A program made the translations under genes and the position numbers. A DNA stretch of 64,000 nucleotides from Trichosphaerium sp. ATCC 40318 (taxonomy: Eukaryota > Discosea > Flabellinia > Trichosidae), in assembly GCA_038496445.1 (NCBI GenBank), contig JALMLS010000585.1, positions 62,001 through 126,000 of the forward strand, read 5' to 3'. This document shows positions 62,157 to 64,000 of this stretch, piece after piece (within the stretch, counting starts at the first letter, position 1; every line of letters begins with the position of its first letter). Below the pieces are notes generated by a model. It had not been told where the DNA came from, searched no databases, and saw nothing but the letters and a program-made list of their open reading frames with translations.

Positions 62157-63904
62157 AGTTTTGGTTGAGCTATTGCGCAGGTGTAACCGTTTACGGGCTT
62201 ATATTATGGGTTTGACAGGTTGCCTTATTCTGAATAAGTAAGGCCACTAATTACAACGTAACTGTGTTCAGATTTAGGTATAAGAGATGTAGAGGCGCTT
62301 CTTTCTACAGCTTTTGTCTTTCAGTTAAACAGTTTGGGTGCATTCATCAATCAACCAATTGAGATAGTTAATACCAAAACAAACGCTCTTGTAAGTGAAC
62401 TCTGGATTGACCAGTAGTTCGGGTAATTTTTTGAAGCGAAAATTTTTGTTTTCAGAGATAGTTTACTATAAAACTACAGCTTCAAACAAATACTTGGGTA
62501 CAGTTTTGCAAATTGATGGTATTGTCAAGCATCGGAGCGGAAGAGATTTACAATATCCAATATGTAATGCTGAAAATGGGATGAATGGTAGCAACATGTA
62601 CCCGGGTATTGTTCTCCGTAGCACATTTTGATAACAAAGTAGTTTACATTGTCGAGCTTGCTGAGAATACCCACCTCTGTACTTCACTTGTTTACCAACA
62701 ATAGAGCGTAGAAGAATCATGGACTACAATGAGCCAAGTACATAGCATAGGATTGTTATGGAAACAATACGTTTTGCACCTATTTTCGGATAGGTTCCTA
62801 CGGAAGATTGTGAAGTACCCATGTATCTGTCTATTACCAACTGAAAGACAACAAGTTAGGGTCCTTTTCAAATAAAGTAAGTACGTGCAAACATAGAAAA
62901 GGGCTAAGAAGATCCTTACAATGAACCTGAGACCAGTCGGGTAGTAAGTTCTACTGACATCATTGACAAACTTGGTTTAGTACTTTTGCAAATTTTCCCC
63001 TTTGGAGATTTGACAGATTTGGCAGATCTTCTCGTTTGTCTTACAGAGCTCTCAAAACTAACGCTTTCGTTGGGTGCATAGTTCAGTCTACAATTCATTG
63101 AAGCATCAACAGATTTGCGATGCTAAAGAAAGGCGCAGTTACAACAATAAATAGTGATGTAGCAGTTTACACGCGGTGTTGATTGAAAGAAAGGTGGCAC
63201 AGCATTTCTAACAAAGGAGCGTATTAGAATTTTCCTTTAAGGGCTGTGATGGTCTCTGACTCATTGTAGTACTCTGAGGTATTGTAGCCACGTACAACAT
63301 TAAAATTCTGACCAAAACCAGCTTACCTGTTCGCGAAGCTCATTATCACGTGTAACCATACAGTAACATCGAAAGCATAACTAATCAAGCAAATCCTAGT
63401 GGCTGTGAGCCACGAAAAACAAAGCAAAGCGAGCCTTAAGCACCTTATTGTAATCCTAAGCGCGTGAATGAGTGGTGCCTCTGTTCCTTGAGGTTGCAAC
63501 TTTTTTGAAATATGTCAGGTTTCAGAAAAAACAGGGTGTTTGGACAAGAGTATAAAACTTGGAGTTTTCTAGGAGCCCACGATCACTTAAACCGTTTTGT
63601 TGCACTGGTACATAGGACTAAATCGTCCTACTAAAACTCATTTATGCTCTTGTACAAACTTTTATTTTTAGCTAGCATTTGCTTTGTAGGAATCTGTGGG
63701 CGTAAGGTATTCATTACAAAAGTTCTTAGCCTAAATAAAAATGTACCAGTTTTAAATGAAAGTCGACGTTACAAATCTCCCCTAACTTGTTATTTCACCC
63801 ATTCTCACATTTCTTGATTGAAACGGCAGTTTGCCCCGAAAAATAGTTTTCACACTTGCTTAACAATCGCACGTGATTTGCAGTATCGTCAAACGTAGCT
63901 TAAA
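62157..63904. other. intergenic, no confident gene
   Basis: Short frames at 62395-62631 plus and 62916-63098 minus (Lys/Ser/Arg-rich) have no domain or splice support. A perfect 6-bp hairpin GTGGCT-gtg-AGCCAC occurs near 63399. CACGTG near 63350 and 63871. Confidence 0.4.
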
Positions 63905-64000
63905 TAATCCACGAAGCGTTAAAAAACCATTGCATGGTTTTTAGTTTGGCATGAATAGACACGATCTTATTTAATGTACCCGAATGCCAGCACGACCAAA
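63905..64000 (+). promoter_or_regulatory. repeated surface-gene promoter, copy 3 (truncated by window end)
   Basis: AATCCACGAAGCGTTAAA, TTGCATGGTTTTTAG, ATCTTATTTAATGTACCCGAATG follow the same order as in copies 1 and 2, where a surface gene starts 50-80 bp further on. A third gene probably begins just outside the window. Confidence 0.65.

Overview
This is nuclear DNA from a unicellular eukaryote, most likely a free-living, amoeba-like protist. Nearly every housekeeping gene is split by short introns, mostly about 45-120 nt. The set includes MIC60 and ERV1 (mitochondria), poly(A) polymerase, PI4-kinase beta, V-ATPase subunit a, a Rab GTPase, snurportin, cytosolic HSP70 and TRAPPC4. Intergenic DNA is AT-rich. 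I cannot name the lineage from sequence alone. Two signatures stand out: a 5' splice-site consensus of GTACGT rather than GTAAGT, and an excess of the palindrome CACGTG.

Layout. From 0.6 to 2.2 kb there is a doubtful small membrane protein and a tail-anchored protein with PP1-docking-like motifs. At 2.9-7.0 kb MIC60 (minus) and ERV1 (plus) are head to head and share a 132-bp promoter region. At 7.2-12.6 kb are two F-box/leucine-rich-repeat genes, an unrecognised spliced gene and an intronless secreted M28 aminopeptidase. At 13.1-27.1 kb are poly(A) polymerase, PI4KB, a tandem-C2 protein and V-ATPase subunit a. At 27.7-40.1 kb are a PL7 alginate lyase, a Rab with a candidate 7-nt micro-exon, snurportin, HSP70 with a long structured intron, a frameshifted membrane-protein pseudogene, a third F-box/LRR gene and small unknown genes. 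At 41-48.1 kb are a Cys-rich type I membrane protein, a secreted Cys-rich peptide, TRAPPC4 and an unusual glycosyltransferase-WD40 fusion.

The last 16 kb is a duplicated accessory region. Two near-identical genes for a putative GPI-anchored surface protein (48.6-50.4 and 56.7-58.6 kb) flank a complete tyrosine-recombinase retrotransposon at 51,039-56,377. Its gag, RT/RNase H and recombinase ORFs sit inside split direct repeats of the A1-ORFs-B1-A2-B2 type. A second PL7 alginate lyase lies in an inverted copy of the 27-29.6 kb segment, followed by the intact paralogue of the pseudogene at 37 kb. The window ends inside a third copy of the surface-gene promoter, so the family probably continues.

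Genes are connected by function rather than by operons. MIC60 and ERV1 both serve the mitochondrial intermembrane space. PI4KB, Rab, TRAPPC4, V-ATPase and the C2 protein serve endomembranes. The alginate lyases, aminopeptidase, Cys-rich peptide and GPI-like proteins look like secreted or surface tools of a feeding protist. Exon boundaries were worked out by hand from reading-frame continuity and splice dinucleotides, without transcripts.
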